A DNA stretch of 64,000 nt, from the NCBI RefSeq assembly GCF_017833295.1, contig NZ_JAFIBW010000001.1, forward strand, positions 248,001 to 312,000, given 5' to 3'. Positions 34,526 through 44,556 of the stretch are shown piece after piece. The stretch's first letter is position 1. Each line of letters opens with the position of its first letter. The notes beneath the pieces are model-generated. The model worked only from the letters and a program-made list of their open reading frames with translations. It had not been told where the DNA came from and ran no database searches. This DNA is from Methylobacterium sp. PvR107 (GTDB taxonomy: Bacteria; Pseudomonadota; Alphaproteobacteria; Rhizobiales; Beijerinckiaceae). Position numbers and translations under genes: made by a program.

Positions 34526-34687
34526 ATGATCATGATCCTCATCTGCTTCCTGGCGCCATGGCTCGCCATGTTCCTGCGCGGGAAGGTGTTCCAGGGCATC
34601 CTCTGCATTCTTCTTCACCTGACGATCATCGGATGGATCCCGGCGACGATCTGGGCACTTATCGTCACCCGCAGGGAAGCCGCCTGA
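34526..34687 (+). CDS. YqaE/Pmp3-family small membrane protein
   Basis: A 53-residue protein with two membrane helices: MIMILICFLAPWLAMFLRGK and ILCILLHLTIIGWIPATIWA. This hairpin, with the polar loop between, is the Pmp3/YqaE (UPF0057) family, which affects membrane potential and cation tolerance in yeast and plants; in bacteria it is stress-induced but little studied. AAGGAG lies upstream with 11 bases of spacing. It is followed 31 bases later by another small membrane-anchored protein gene. Confidence 0.85.
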   Translation: MIMILICFLAPWLAMFLRGKVFQGILCILLHLTIIGWIPATIWALIVTRREAA

Positions 34688-34718
34688 CGCGCGTCCGGCG
34701 CCGCACGAGGACGGAGAC

Positions 34719-34973
34719 ATGCCGCCCAAGCTCACCAAAGCGATCATCGGGGCGGTCATCGCCGTCGCCCTCGCGGCGGCCGTCTCCTACGGCCTGATCA
34801 GCCAGCAGACCTCCGACTCGATCCAGACGCGGGCGAACCAGACCCTGCAGAATGATCAGGCCGCGCCCGCTCCGGGGCAGAAGCCGCCGCCGCCGCCCGA
34901 GAACGCGATCCCGCAGGCCCCCGGCCAGCCCGGGTCTTCGCCCCAGCCTCCGGCGCCGGCGCCGCAGCGGTAG
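34719..34973 (+). CDS. Small membrane-anchored Pro-rich protein
   Basis: An 84-residue protein with one N-terminal membrane helix (about residues 8-27, AIIGAVIAVALAAAVSYGLI) and a Pro/Gln-rich tail (GQKPPPPPENAIPQAPGQP...) that would lie in the periplasm. No enzyme domain is present. It may form an operon with the YqaE gene upstream. Function unknown. Confidence 0.65.
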   Translation: MPPKLTKAIIGAVIAVALAAAVSYGLISQQTSDSIQTRANQTLQNDQAAPAPGQKPPPPPENAIPQAPGQPGSSPQPPAPAPQR

Positions 34974-35168
34974 CGACACGATCCGGACGACGCGGTGACG
35001 GCGGGGCGCCGGCCCGGCGGCGCTGGAGGTGCCGCGCTCCTGCGTGCCCCGCGCACCGATGGCGGTCGGCACGCGTTGCGCGCCTCCTGCATTCGGGGGG
35101 CGCGGCAACCCGCAACCGGATCTAGCCTTCCCCTCGGCGCAACGCCTGCGCCCTGTGGGAGGACAAAG

Positions 35169-35387
35169 ATGGACGCCGCCTCGATCCCTGCGCTCCGGCG
35201 CGACCTCGCCCTGTTCGCGCTCGCCTTCGTCGCCGCCGCCCTCGCTTTCGGCACGGTCATGCTGACCGCGCCGCCGACCAGCGAAGCCGCGGTCCCGAGT
35301 GTCGCGGATGACGGGCTCATCCCGCCGGTCACCAATTGCGAGTTCCTGCCGACCGGCGACGTCGACAGCTGCCCGGTCTACCGGTGA
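35169..35387 (+). CDS. Small single-span membrane protein
   Basis: A 72-residue protein with one helix (residues about 13-33, ALFALAFVAAALAFGTVMLT) and a short C-terminal domain containing two cysteines (NCEFLPTGDVDSCPVYR), which may form a disulfide outside the membrane. GGGAGGAC precedes the ATG at 35169. Frame extensions upstream have no protein character. Function unknown. Confidence 0.65.
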   Translation: MDAASIPALRRDLALFALAFVAAALAFGTVMLTAPPTSEAAVPSVADDGLIPPVTNCEFLPTGDVDSCPVYR

Positions 35388-35449
35388 GTGCGTGAGGCCG
35401 GGCCGGTCACGCGGGGCCGTCAGGTCGCGGCCCCCGGCAGGTCCGAAAC

Positions 35450-35725
35450 CTATCGGTGCGAAAGGATCCTCTTCGCTTCGGCCAGCAGCACGCCGTGGCG
35501 GCTCGAGGACGGCCCGGAATTGGGCGTGTCCCGCCCCGCCTTGACGATCAGGGACCGAAACTTCGATCGATCGAGGCCAAGCCAGCGGGTGCTCTCGATC
35601 ATCGCTGAAATGACGATCCGCAAGGCCGCCGCGCGCTCACGTTCTTCCTCAAGCTGCTTCGTCAGAGCATTTTCGCGTTCTTTTGCGGCCTCGAGAATGA
35701 TGTGAAGCTGATTCCAACGGTCCAC
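35450..35725 (-). CDS. Hypothetical coiled-coil protein
   Basis: A 91-residue protein. Residues about 10-40 form a likely coiled coil (EAAKERENALTKQLEEERER), followed by a helical segment and an Arg/Ser-rich tail. It follows the broken FkbM gene on the same strand, 97 bases downstream. I recognise no family; it may be a partner or remnant of the methyltransferase locus. Confidence 0.5.
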   Translation of the reverse strand: MDRWNQLHIILEAAKERENALTKQLEEERERAAALRIVISAMIESTRWLGLDRSKFRSLIVKAGRDTPNSGPSSSRHGVLLAEAKRILSHR

Positions 35726-35822
35726 GACCTGTGCCGATCCAAGTTCAAGTCGAAACGGAATGACCGCGCGGAGAATCCGTCCGCGCCTGTGTCAACGGTT
35801 CCTGATCTCCGGGGCGGGGTCG

Positions 35823-36494
35823 CTAGCCCCAGGGATTCTTGTTTCTCAAGAGCACGTCCTGTTGAAAAACTTCGACGATCTCGAAGAACGGCAGCCGTTC
35901 CGTGATCTCGTTCAGACCGAATGCGCCGGCATAGAGCTCGGTCGTCGAGAACTCCGTGTAAAAATACCGCGTGTTGCGCAGGGTGTTCATGCCTCCGAGG
36001 ATCAGGTCCTCTTCCGCGCCCTGCACGTCCGCCCAGATGAAATCGACATACTTGACGTAATTCTCCGCGGCCCACGCATCTAGGGTCGTGACGTCGACCT
36101 CGATCGTTCTGTCGAACTTGACCCACGGAAACTTTTCGAGATGCTCCTTCGGCTCGCGGAGGGATCCGGATTGATCCCATTCCTCGACCTGCCCCGTTTC
36201 CTGGTCGATCGCGCCCCCGCCGAGATCGTGGCCGGAACTCTGATGGAAGATGGCCTTGCCGATCGTCTGGCCGAGCGCCTTCTGGGTCAGATGAATGCGC
36301 GGATTCGGATTGCGCGCCAATATCTTCCGGATCGCACGCGGATCAGGCTCGAAGGAAAAGACCTACGCGAACGGGAACCAGGTCGCAAAGTTCTCGCTCA
36401 TGTCGCCTTTGTTGGCGCCAATATCGAGAATTGTTGCATTCGATCGACCGATAAGCTGCCCGATTTCCGGAGCATCCATGCCCTCCCGTCTCAT
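35823..36494 (-). pseudogene. FkbM-family methyltransferase gene with an in-frame TAG
   Basis: Starting near MRREGMDAPEIGQLIG, the frame has the SAM-binding motif ILDIGANKGDMS, then stops at a TAG (36363-36365) after TWFPFA. Without any frame change it continues VFSFEPDPRAIRKILARNPN and then VDFIWADVQGAEEDLILGG, the conserved core of FkbM methyltransferases, to a stop near 35823. One nonsense mutation therefore divides an otherwise intact gene of about 223 codons. A start at the internal TTG at 36320 would lack the SAM motif. FkbM enzymes methylate sugars or other small acceptors. Confidence 0.7.
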
Positions 36495-36845
36495 GTTTCT
36501 GGCCCCGACCGAACAAGAAATGCCAGCTTGATGTGCTGGTTTGATATAATCTTCGGCATGATGCAGTGATGCGATAGAGGTCGCCCATCCGTCATCGTCC
36601 AATTTTCGTGAGTCACATCGCCACAGCCAAGCTTGTGGGTCAAGGATGCGCAGGCCGGGCCGAACCGATAGCCGAATGCCCAACCGTGTCGGACATCGCG
36701 ACGCGGACTGATCGCCCCGGCGGCTGGAGGCTGGCGAGGATCGGGGCCATCTCCCTGCGTGCGCATCCCGCGCCCTCTCTCGCGGGCACCGCCGAGCCCG
36801 CGTGCGGGTCTAGGCGCGGGTCTAGGCGCGGGTTTAGGCGCGGGT
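36495..36845. other. Gap between the FkbM pseudogene and tauC
   Basis: No supported gene. It ends in four tandem 12-bp units directly downstream of tauC. Confidence 0.45.
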
Positions 36846-36849
36846 CTAG
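36802..36849. repeat. Four 12-bp tandem repeats overlapping the tauC stop
   Basis: Four copies of a unit reading TAGACCCGCGCC on the minus strand (one copy has TAA for TAG) follow the tauC stop. Because the period is 12, each copy presents another stop codon in the tauC frame. Confidence 0.8.
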
Positions 36850-37703
36850 GATTGTCCCTTCCAGGGCACCAGCACGCGTTCGAGCCAGCGCAGGCCGCAT
36901 TCGAACAGGGTCGCGAACAGGCCGATCACCAAGATCCCCATCACCGCCCCATCGGTGCGCAGGAAGTTGGAGGCGTTGAGGACGGGCTGGCGGAGGCCGG
37001 CCTGGGCCGCCACCATCTCGGCGGCCACCAGGGTGGTCCAGCCCACGCCCATGCCGATCCGCAGGCCGATCAGGATCTCCGGCATCGCCGCGGGGACGAC
37101 CACGTGGCGCAGGACCTGCGCGCGGCTCGCCCCGAGGGCGCGCGCCGCATGGATCTGGTCGCGGGAGGCGGCGAGCACGCCGGCGCGGGTGGACAGGGCG
37201 ACCGGCGCGAAGCAGGCGAGGAGGATCAGCAGCACCTTGGACAGCTCGCCGATCCCGAACCAGATGACCATCAGCGGCAGGTAGGCCAGCGGCGGCAGCG
37301 GCCGGTAGAACTCGATCAGCGGGTCGAGGATGCCGCGGGCGATCCGGTTCGTGCCCATGGCGAGCCCGGCGGGAATCTCCAGCAGGGCGGCGAGCCCGAA
37401 GGCGCCGGTGACGCGCAGGAGGCTGTCCCGGACGTGGAGGCCGAGCGGCGCACCGTCGATCGTGCCGGTCCAGGCCTGGACGAAGGCCGACAGGATCGCC
37501 TCCGGCGCCGGCAGGAACAGTGGCTTGACCCAGCCGGCTCGCGTGGCGGCGACCCAGAGGCCGAGGACCGCCATCACGGTGGCGAGGCTGACTGCCGGAA
37601 CCAGCGCTCCGCCGCGGCGCCGCGCTCCGCCGCCGCGGCGGCCGGATCCGGGACGCCGCGCCGGATCCGCCGGGGCCGTCGCGTCCAGGGGCAGCCCGGT
37701 CAT
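36846..37703 (-). CDS. tauC: Taurine-type ABC transporter permease
   Basis: A 285-residue inner membrane permease of the BPD_transp_1 family. A Gly/Arg-rich N-terminus is followed by about six helices. The EAA loop is [22 protein letters not shown], and [20 protein letters not shown] is characteristic of TauC/SsuC. It forms the membrane channel for sulfonate uptake with TauB and TauA. Its start overlaps the tauB stop by four bases. It ends VPWKGQS, then the tandem stop repeats. Confidence 0.9.
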   Translation of the reverse strand: MTGLPLDATAPADPARRPGSGRRGGGARRRGGALVPAVSLATVMAVLGLWVAATRAGWVKPLFLPAPEAILSAFVQAWTGTIDGAPLGLHVRDSLLRVTGAFGLAALLEIPAGLAMGTNRIARGILDPLIEFYRPLPPLAYLPLMVIWFGIGELSKVLLILLACFAPVALSTRAGVLAASRDQIHAARALGASRAQVLRHVVVPAAMPEILIGLRIGMGVGWTTLVAAEMVAAQAGLRQPVLNASNFLRTDGAVMGILVIGLFATLFECGLRWLERVLVPWKGQS

Positions 37704-38491
37704 CGAGCCTCTCCGGTCGGCGCCTCGGCGCGCTCGCGGATGCGCGCGAGCGCGCGCGCGCGCAGGGCGATGAAGCTCGGATCCGACTTCACCGCGCGCG
37801 TGTCGCGGCCTTCCACCACCGCGCGCGAGAAGGGCAGCTCCAGCGTCTCGACGATGCGGCCGGGACGCGGGCTCATTATCACCAGCCGTTTCGCGAGGAA
37901 CACCGCCTCCTCGACGTCGTGCGTGATGAAGAAGGCCATCTTGCCGGTCCGGTGCCAGATCTGGAGGATCAGCTCCTGCACCTGCTCGCGGGTGAGGGCG
38001 TCGAGCGCCCCGAGGGGCTCGTCCATCAGCAGGACGCGCGGGTCGCCGGCGAGCGCCCGGGCCAGGCCGACCCGCTGCTGCATGCCCCCCGAGAGCGCGT
38101 CGACCGTCCGGTCGGCGCAATCGGGTAGGCCCACGAGGTCGAGCATCGCCTGGGCGATCCGCCGCCGCTCCGACCGGGGAACACCCCGCATCCGGGGGCC
38201 GAACGCCACGTTCTCGGCGACGTCCAGCCAGGGCATCAGGGCGTGGCGCTGGAAGACCACGCCCCTTTCGGCCCCCGGCCCCCGGATCGGCGCGCCGTCG
38301 AGGAGGATCCGGCCCTGCGTGGGTTCGAGGAAGCCCGCGATGGCCGAGAGCAGCGTGGTCTTGCCGCAGCCCGACGCGCCGAGCGCGACCACGAACTCCC
38401 CCGGCCGGATCGTCAGGTCGACCTGCGCGAGGGCGTCGACCGCGGAAGGCCCCTCCCCGTAGCGGACGCTGTGGTTGCGGATCTCGATCAT
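37700..38491 (-). CDS. tauB: Taurine-type ABC transporter ATPase
   Basis: A 263-residue ATPase. Walker A is GASGCGKTT (about 39-47), the signature motif is [16 protein letters not shown], Walker B is [12 protein letters not shown] and the H-loop is [29 protein letters not shown] is the Q-loop region typical of TauB/SsuB importers. It energises uptake through TauC. It is coupled to tauC by a four-base overlap and lies 24 bases after tauA. Confidence 0.93.
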   Translation of the reverse strand: MIEIRNHSVRYGEGPSAVDALAQVDLTIRPGEFVVALGASGCGKTTLLSAIAGFLEPTQGRILLDGAPIRGPGAERGVVFQRHALMPWLDVAENVAFGPRMRGVPRSERRRIAQAMLDLVGLPDCADRTVDALSGGMQQRVGLARALAGDPRVLLMDEPLGALDALTREQVQELILQIWHRTGKMAFFITHDVEEAVFLAKRLVIMSPRPGRIVETLELPFSRAVVEGRDTRAVKSDPSFIALRARALARIRERAEAPTGEAR

Positions 38492-38515
38492 GAGCCTCTT
38501 TGGTCCGGAGTCGGG

Positions 38516-39529
38516 CTATTTCCGGGCCGCGTCCACGTACGCTCCGGTGACGAACCGGCCGTAATCCGGCGCGAGCGCCTGGACGCGGCCCTGCGCCTTC
38601 AGGAATTCCGCGGTCTCGGTCAGGGCCCTGGCGGCGCCGCCGCCGAGCCAGGCCGGGGAGGCCTGGGCCTCCAGCGTCGGGAAGCGATAGGCCGCGAGGC
38701 TCGCCGGCACCTCCGCCTGCGCCGAGCCGGTGATCCGGGCGATGGCCGCCACCTCCGGCGCGTCGGCGCCCCAAGGTCTGGCGGCGTAGGCGGCGTCCTG
38801 GGCGGCGATCAGCTGCACCAGGGTGACGAGGAAGGCCCGGTTCTGGGCCGCCCAGGCCCGGTCGACGACCAGGCCGTCGAAGGTGGCCTTGCCCCGGCGG
38901 GCGAGGTCGCCCGCCGAGACCACCACGGTGCCGGATTTCTTCACCCGGGCCAGCACGGGATCCCAGATGAAGGTGGCGTCGATGTCGCCCCGCTCCCAGG
39001 CGGCGGCGATCTCGGGCGGGCGCATGTTCAGGATCCGGACATCCTGCTGGGTCAGCCCGGCCTCGGCCAGGGCTGCGATCAGCCGATAATGCGCGGTCGA
39101 CACGAAGGGCACCGCGATCGTCTTGCCGCGCAGGTCGCCCACGCGGGTCACGCCGCCGCCGTTGCGCGCCACGAGCTGCTCGGCCTCGGCGATCGCGTCG
39201 AGGATCCAGAACAGCTGGATGTCGAGCCCCTGGGAGGCGGCCGCGGCGATCGGGCTCGACCCCGCCTCCCCGATCTGGACATTGCCCGAGGCCATGGCGC
39301 GGATCACGTCGCCGCCGCCGCCGAACTTGCGCCACTGCACCGTGTAGCCGGTGGCCTTCTCGACGGCTCCCGCGGCCATCAGGGCCCGGAACGGGACGAC
39401 CATATCCTGATGGGCGAAGGTGACCGGCCGCTCCGCCGCCCAGGCCCCGCCCGCCGTGAGCGGACCGAGGATCAGGAAGGCCAGGGCCGCGCGCGCGACG
39501 CGGCGGCAGGAACGCAGTGCTGTAGCCAT
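38516..39529 (-). CDS. tauA: Taurine-type ABC transporter substrate-binding protein
   Basis: A 337-residue periplasmic binding protein with a signal peptide (about 1-31, ending GGAWA). It has the TauA pattern WRKFGGGGDVIRAMASGNVQ, IGEAGSSPIAAAASQGLDIQ and ELFWILDAIAEAEQL-like sequence (QLFWILDAIAEAEQLVARNG). It would deliver taurine or a related sulfonate. No tauD dioxygenase is nearby, so the route of sulfonate cleavage is not shown here. The ATG at 39529 follows a GAGGGA site. Confidence 0.88.
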   Translation of the reverse strand: MATALRSCRRVARAALAFLILGPLTAGGAWAAERPVTFAHQDMVVPFRALMAAGAVEKATGYTVQWRKFGGGGDVIRAMASGNVQIGEAGSSPIAAAASQGLDIQLFWILDAIAEAEQLVARNGGGVTRVGDLRGKTIAVPFVSTAHYRLIAALAEAGLTQQDVRILNMRPPEIAAAWERGDIDATFIWDPVLARVKKSGTVVVSAGDLARRGKATFDGLVVDRAWAAQNRAFLVTLVQLIAAQDAAYAARPWGADAPEVAAIARITGSAQAEVPASLAAYRFPTLEAQASPAWLGGGAARALTETAEFLKAQGRVQALAPDYGRFVTGAYVDAARK

Positions 39530-39815
39530 GGAACGGATTCCCTCGGCGAGACGACTCAAGAATCGAGCCGGCTCGCCGTCGGGAAAGTCGGGCACGCTCG
39601 GCTCGCGACGCAAGGGCCCGCGCGGCCGGCAAGATCAGGTTGGAAGTTCCATCTCCAGCCTGCTGGATCCGTCCGTTTTGATCCCTGCCGTCACCCCGGG
39701 GCGCAGTGGACACATTCCGGATCTCCGGCCGTCCTCTCTGGGAATGCTTGCTCCGAGCGCAGGCTTGACGCGTTGGGAGCGATCGAGCGTCGTCCGCTCC
39801 GGATCGAAGGCGGCC
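39530..39815. other. Intergenic region with a diverged REP-like unit
   Basis: No gene. GTCACCCCGGGGCGCAGTGG with a following CCGGATC block (about 39688-39728) is a diverged version of the dispersed palindrome at 41813 and 59298. Confidence 0.45.
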
Positions 39816-41492
39816 TCAGGCGGCGCGGACGGTGCCGAGGAAGCGTCCGACCTCGGCGGCGAGGTGCTCGGACTGGCGCGACAGCTCGGAGGCCGCCCCC
39901 AGCACTTGGCTGGCCGCCGCCCCGGTCTCCGCCGCGGCGCCCGCCACGCCCGCGATGGTGCCGGTCACCGCGCCGGTGCCGGCCGCCGCCTGCGTGACGT
40001 TGCGGACGATCTCCTGGGTCGCCGCGCCCTGCTCCTCCACCGCCGCCGCGATGCCCGCCGCCACCCCGTTGATCTCCCGGATCCGGCCGGTGATCGCCCC
40101 GATCGCGCCCACCGCCTGACCCGTCACCCCCTGGATCCGCGCGATCTGTCCCGAGATCTCGCCGGTCGCCCGCGCGGTCTGCTCGGCCAGGGCCTTCACC
40201 TCGGAGGCCACCACCGCGAAGCCCCGCCCCGCCGCTCCGGCTCGCGCCGCCTCGATCGTGGCGTTGAGTGCCAGCAGGTTCGTCTGCCCGGCGATCGACG
40301 CGATCAGCCCGACCACGTCGCCGATCTTGGCCACCGCGTTGTTCAGCTCCTGCACCAGCGCGCCGGTCTGGTCGGCTTCCGCCGCCGCGACCCGGGCCAG
40401 CTCCGACGAGCCCTGCACCTGCCGGCCGATCTCCTGCACGGAGGAGCCCAGCTCCTCGGCCGCGGCCGCGACCGTGTTGACGTTGCAGGCGGCCTCTTCC
40501 GCGGCGGCCGCGACCGTGCCGGACTGGGCCGAGGTCTGGCCGGCGAGCGCCGACATCGCGCCGGCGGTGGCCTGCAGCTCGGTGGCCGAGGCCGAGACCT
40601 GGCCGACGATGCCGCCGACCGCCGCCTCGAACCGGTCGGCCATCTCGCGCATCCCGGCCTTGCGCTGCTCGTCCGCGGCCAGCCGCGCCTGCGCGGTCTC
40701 CGCCTCCAGGGCCTTCATCTGGATCAGCCCGTCCTTGAACACCTGGACCGCGGCGGCCATCCGGCCCAGCTCTTCCGCGGTTGCGGAGCGGGGCACGTCC
40801 CGGCCGAGATCGCCCGCCGCGAGGCCGTCCATCGTGTCGGTCAGCGCCCGGATCGGCCGGGTGACGCCCCGTCCGATCAGCGTCGCCAGCCCGGCGATCA
40901 GGAGCGCAGCGAGCGCGGCGCCGGCGAGCAGGCGCTGGAGCGCCGGCTGCACCTGGGCGGCGGTGTCGTCCGCGTAGATGCCGGTGCCGATGATCCAGCC
41001 CCAGGGCGCGAAGCCCTTCACGTAGGAGATCTTGGCCACGGGCTGATCCAGGCCGGGCTTCGGCCACATGTAGGGGACGAAGCCCGCGCCGTCGCGGCGG
41101 ACCTGGTCGACCATGTCGACGAACAGGTGCTTGCCGGTCGGATCCGCGAGGCCGCCGATATCCTGGCCGATCAGCGCGGCTTTCGGATGCAGGACCATGC
41201 GCGGATGCATGTCCTGGATCCAGAAATACTCGCTTCCCGCGTAGTGCAGGCCGCGGATTTCCGCGATGGCCCCCGCCTGGGCGGCCGCGCGGCTCATCCG
41301 CCCCGCCCGCTCCTCCCCCTCGAAATAGGCCAGCACCCCGTGCGCCGCCTCGACCAGGCTGCGGGTCTGCGCCGCGCGCGCGTCGCCGATCACCCGGGAC
41401 AGGTCCCAGGCCGCGAGCCCGATCAGCAGCGCCATGCCGAGCAGGGCCGTGGCGGTGATCATCTGGAGACGCGTGCCGATGCGCAGGGTCAT
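39816..41492 (-). CDS. Methyl-accepting chemotaxis protein with single Cache domain
   Basis: A 558-residue chemoreceptor. An N-terminal membrane helix (about 8-28) precedes a periplasmic Cache domain (about 35-185; [53 protein letters not shown]). A second helix (about 188-208) leads to a HAMP domain ([20 protein letters not shown]) and a long methyl-accepting coiled coil whose signalling tip is [21 protein letters not shown] two-helix unit ([20 protein letters not shown]) precedes the tip. It senses a small ligand and signals to CheA. No che genes are adjacent, but motA/motB lie 10 kb away. Confidence 0.92.
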   Translation of the reverse strand: MTLRIGTRLQMITATALLGMALLIGLAAWDLSRVIGDARAAQTRSLVEAAHGVLAYFEGEERAGRMSRAAAQAGAIAEIRGLHYAGSEYFWIQDMHPRMVLHPKAALIGQDIGGLADPTGKHLFVDMVDQVRRDGAGFVPYMWPKPGLDQPVAKISYVKGFAPWGWIIGTGIYADDTAAQVQPALQRLLAGAALAALLIAGLATLIGRGVTRPIRALTDTMDGLAAGDLGRDVPRSATAEELGRMAAAVQVFKDGLIQMKALEAETAQARLAADEQRKAGMREMADRFEAAVGGIVGQVSASATELQATAGAMSALAGQTSAQSGTVAAAAEEAACNVNTVAAAAEELGSSVQEIGRQVQGSSELARVAAAEADQTGALVQELNNAVAKIGDVVGLIASIAGQTNLLALNATIEAARAGAAGRGFAVVASEVKALAEQTARATGEISGQIARIQGVTGQAVGAIGAITGRIREINGVAAGIAAAVEEQGAATQEIVRNVTQAAAGTGAVTGTIAGVAGAAAETGAAASQVLGAASELSRQSEHLAAEVGRFLGTVRAA

Positions 41493-42012
41493 GGGGGCCG
41501 ATGGGGGTGCGATGGGAGGCGCGGCAGCGCAGGGCCGCCCCGGAGCGGGGCGGCCCTGCGGGCGTGCAGGGACGGTATCGTGGAGGCTATAAGAGACCGG
41601 GCGCGTGGTAGTTCGGCGATGGAAATCGGATTACATCGGCAAAGATAATAAGTAGTTATAGATAAAAGCGACTGACATATATATTTGGATTACTCTGCGT
41701 ATTTAAGTCGTACTTACATAGGTTGTGATGCGCCGGGCTTCCGGGCTTCCGGGCTGCGGTGGCGCCGTGCGGGCCTGCCGGCCGGAGGCGCGACCGAGGC
41801 CGCAGCCCGCTGCGTCATCCCGGGGCCGCGCAGCGGAACCCGGGATCCAGACCCGCCGGCGCGGCAAGGCTCTGCACCGACGATGGTTCCGGATTGCCCG
41901 CCTCCGGCGTGCCCCTTCGGGGCCGGGCACGCCTCCGGCGCCGCGGCTCAGGTCCCTGCGCGCCCGGGGACGGCGCGGGCTGCGGCGTCCGAAGCCGCGA
42001 CCGGACACCGGT
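41493..42012. other. 520-base intergenic region with AT-rich patch and REP unit
   Basis: An AT-rich stretch (about 41625-41720, including ATATATATTTGG) contrasts with the GC-rich surroundings. The REP-like palindrome at 41813-41878 follows. No gene is supported; the frames covering it are shadows. Confidence 0.45.
41813..41878 (+). repeat. REP-like dispersed palindrome, copy A
   Basis: It begins CGTCATCCCGGGGCCGCGCA, followed by GCGGAACCCGGGATCCAGAC, so an inverted CCCGGG pair can form a hairpin. It closely matches 59298-59363 and, in reverse, 55551-55614 and 63245-63288. Confidence 0.8.
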
Positions 42013-43593
42013 TCAGGTGATCGGTGCGGGATTGAACAGCGTCAGGTCGTTGAACAAACCCCACTGGTCGGACCAGGGGCGCTTGCGCCCGCTCGCCACG
42101 TCGAGGATCAGGTGGAACAGCTCCCAGCCGACCTCCTCGATCGTGGCCGCGCCGGTGGCGATGCGGCCGGCATCGAGGTCGATCAGGTCGGACCAGCGCT
42201 CGGCGAGCTCGGTCCGTGTGGCGACCTTGATCACCGGCGCCTGGGCGAGGCCGTAGGGCGTGCCGCGGCCGGTGGAGAAGACCTGCAGGGTGATCCCCGA
42301 GGCAAGCTGCAGCGTGCCGCAGACGAAGTCGCTCGCCGGCGTCGCGGCGAAGATCAGGCCTTTTTCACGCACGCGCTCGCCCGGGGCCAGCACCCCGGAG
42401 ATCGCGCTGGTGCCGGACTTCGCGACCGAGCCCAGAGCCTTCTCGACGATGTTGTTGAGGCCCCCCTTCTTGTTGCCCGGCGACGGGTTGGCCCGGCGGT
42501 CGGCCTCGCCCTTGGCGAGGTAGGCGTCGTACCACGCCATCTCGCGGATCAGGGCCTCGGCGACCTCCGGGCTCTTCGCCCGGGGGGTCAGGAGGTGGAT
42601 CGCGTCGCGGACCTCGGTCACCTCCGAGAACATCACGGTGGCGCCGCAGCGGACCAGCAGATCGGCCGCGAAGCCGAGCGCCGGGTTGGCGGTGACGCCC
42701 GAGAAGGCGTCGCTGCCGCCGCATTGCAGGCCGACCACCAGCGCGGAGGCGGGGCAGGTCTCGCGGGTCCGGCGGTTCAGTACCTCCAGGCGCGCCTCGG
42801 CCATCGCCAGGATGCTGTCGAGCATCGCCGAGAAGCCGCGGTGGCGCTCGTCCTGCAGCCGCACCACCCCGTCGCCGGCCGCGCCGTTGTCGGGCAGCAG
42901 CCGCTCCGAGACCAGCTTCTCGCAGCCGAGGCCGACGACCATGACTTCGCCGCCGAAATTCGGGTTCTGCGCGAGGCTCTGAAGCGTCCGGATCGGCACC
43001 ACCGCCTCGGGGGCGTTGATGGCGACGCCGCAGCCATAGGCGTGGGTCAGGCCGACCACGTCGTCGACGTTGGGATAACGCGGCAGCAGCTCCTGCTTGA
43101 TCCGCCGGATCGCCACGTCGAGGGTGCCGGCGACGCATTGCACGCTGATCGAGATCGCCAGGATGTTCTTGGTGCCGACCGACCCGTCCGGATTGCGGTA
43201 GCCCTCGAAGGTGTAGCCTTCGAGCGGGGGCAGAGGGGCCGGCACGCGGGTGGCCATCTCCAGGGCGTCGAGGGCGGGTGCGACCGGCGTCGTGACCCGG
43301 GATTCCTCGACCCAGGCGCCCCGCGGGATCGCCTGTGTGGCGAGGCCCACCACCTCGCCGTAGCGGCGGACCTCCCCGCCCTCCGGGATATCGGCGAGGG
43401 CGACCTTGTGGCCCTGCGGCACGAACTCGACGAGTTCCAGCCCGTCCGGAAAGACCGTGCCGGCCGGCAGCCCGAAGGCGTTGACCACGATCGCGACGTT
43501 GTCGTCGGCGCTCAGGCGGATCGTGCGCGGAACGTCGCCGGCCCCCGCGCCGGCGGCGTGCGGACGGGTCGGGGCTTCGATCTCGGCCTGCAT
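42013..43593 (-). CDS. garD: Galactarate dehydratase
   Basis: A 526-residue enzyme that dehydrates galactarate to 5-keto-4-deoxy-D-glucarate. The N-terminal SAF-like domain (about 20-110, [18 protein letters not shown]) is joined to an UxaA-type catalytic region with [56 protein letters not shown] and [20 protein letters not shown]. These cysteine/histidine motifs match GarD, a metal-dependent dehydratase. It lies last in a garL-garR-garD run and GGAGG precedes the start. Confidence 0.93.
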   Translation of the reverse strand: MQAEIEAPTRPHAAGAGAGDVPRTIRLSADDNVAIVVNAFGLPAGTVFPDGLELVEFVPQGHKVALADIPEGGEVRRYGEVVGLATQAIPRGAWVEESRVTTPVAPALDALEMATRVPAPLPPLEGYTFEGYRNPDGSVGTKNILAISISVQCVAGTLDVAIRRIKQELLPRYPNVDDVVGLTHAYGCGVAINAPEAVVPIRTLQSLAQNPNFGGEVMVVGLGCEKLVSERLLPDNGAAGDGVVRLQDERHRGFSAMLDSILAMAEARLEVLNRRTRETCPASALVVGLQCGGSDAFSGVTANPALGFAADLLVRCGATVMFSEVTEVRDAIHLLTPRAKSPEVAEALIREMAWYDAYLAKGEADRRANPSPGNKKGGLNNIVEKALGSVAKSGTSAISGVLAPGERVREKGLIFAATPASDFVCGTLQLASGITLQVFSTGRGTPYGLAQAPVIKVATRTELAERWSDLIDLDAGRIATGAATIEEVGWELFHLILDVASGRKRPWSDQWGLFNDLTLFNPAPIT

Positions 43594-43645
43594 CGGATGG
43601 TCCTCCGTTGCGCTCCCGTTCGAGCGTGTGAATGATCCGGCGCCG

Positions 43646-44533
43646 TCAGGCGGCGTCGCCGACCGCGTGGTTCGCCAGGGCCTCGAGCGCCTTCACCATC
43701 GCCGAATGGTCCCAGGCCGCGCCGCCCTGCGCCACGCAGGCCGAGAACAGCTGCTGGGCCAGCGCCGTGGCGGGCAGGCTGAGGCCCAGCGTCCGGGCAT
43801 TGTCCAGGGCGAGGTTGAGGTCCTTCTGGTGCAGCCCGATGCGGAAGCCGGGGTCGAAGGTCCGCTCGATCATCCGCGCGCCGTGCAGCTCCAGGATCCG
43901 CGAGGTCGCGAGGCCGCCGGTGATCGCCTGCCGCACCTTGGCGGGGTCGGCGCCCGCCTTCGAGGCGAAGAGCAGCCCTTCGGCCACCGCCTCGATGGTC
44001 AGGGCGACGATGATCTGGTTGGCGACCTTGGCCACCTGGCCCGACCCGACCGGGCCGACATGGGTCACGGTCTTGCCCATCGCGGCGAACAGGGGCTTGG
44101 CGCGCTCGAAGGCGTCCGGCTCGCCGCCGACCATGATCGACAGCGCGGCGTTCTTCGCGCCGACCTCGCCGCCCGAGACCGGCGCGTCGAGATAGGCGCA
44201 AGCCCGCGCGGCGACCCGCGCGGCGAAATCCTTGGTGGCGAGCGGCGCGATCGAGCTCATGTCGATCACGGTCTTGCCGGGCGACAGGCCCTCGACGACG
44301 CCGCCCGCGCCGAACAGGACCTGCTCGACGTCCGGCGTGTCGGGCAGCATCAGGATGATCGTGTCGGACCGCTCCGCCACCTCGGCGGCGGTGGCGCAGG
44401 CGGTCCCGCCCGCTTCGAGCAGGGCCTCGGGCACGCTGCGCCGGGTCTTGAGGAACAGGCTGTGGCCCGCCCCGATCAGGTGACCCGCCATGGGCGCGCC
44501 CATGATGCCGAGGCCGATGAATCCGATGTTCAT
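43646..44533 (-). CDS. garR: 2-hydroxy-3-oxopropionate (tartronate semialdehyde) reductase
   Basis: A 295-residue NAD(P)-dependent beta-hydroxyacid dehydrogenase. The Rossmann loop is [20 protein letters not shown]. The substrate loop is [13 protein letters not shown], and the catalytic lysine lies in [20 protein letters not shown]. It reduces tartronate semialdehyde to D-glycerate, the step after GarL. It lies 23 bases after garL and 52 before garD. Confidence 0.93.
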   Translation of the reverse strand: MNIGFIGLGIMGAPMAGHLIGAGHSLFLKTRRSVPEALLEAGGTACATAAEVAERSDTIILMLPDTPDVEQVLFGAGGVVEGLSPGKTVIDMSSIAPLATKDFAARVAARACAYLDAPVSGGEVGAKNAALSIMVGGEPDAFERAKPLFAAMGKTVTHVGPVGSGQVAKVANQIIVALTIEAVAEGLLFASKAGADPAKVRQAITGGLATSRILELHGARMIERTFDPGFRIGLHQKDLNLALDNARTLGLSLPATALAQQLFSACVAQGGAAWDHSAMVKALEALANHAVGDAA

Positions 44534-44556
44534 GGGTATCGATCCCGGGTGCGGGG

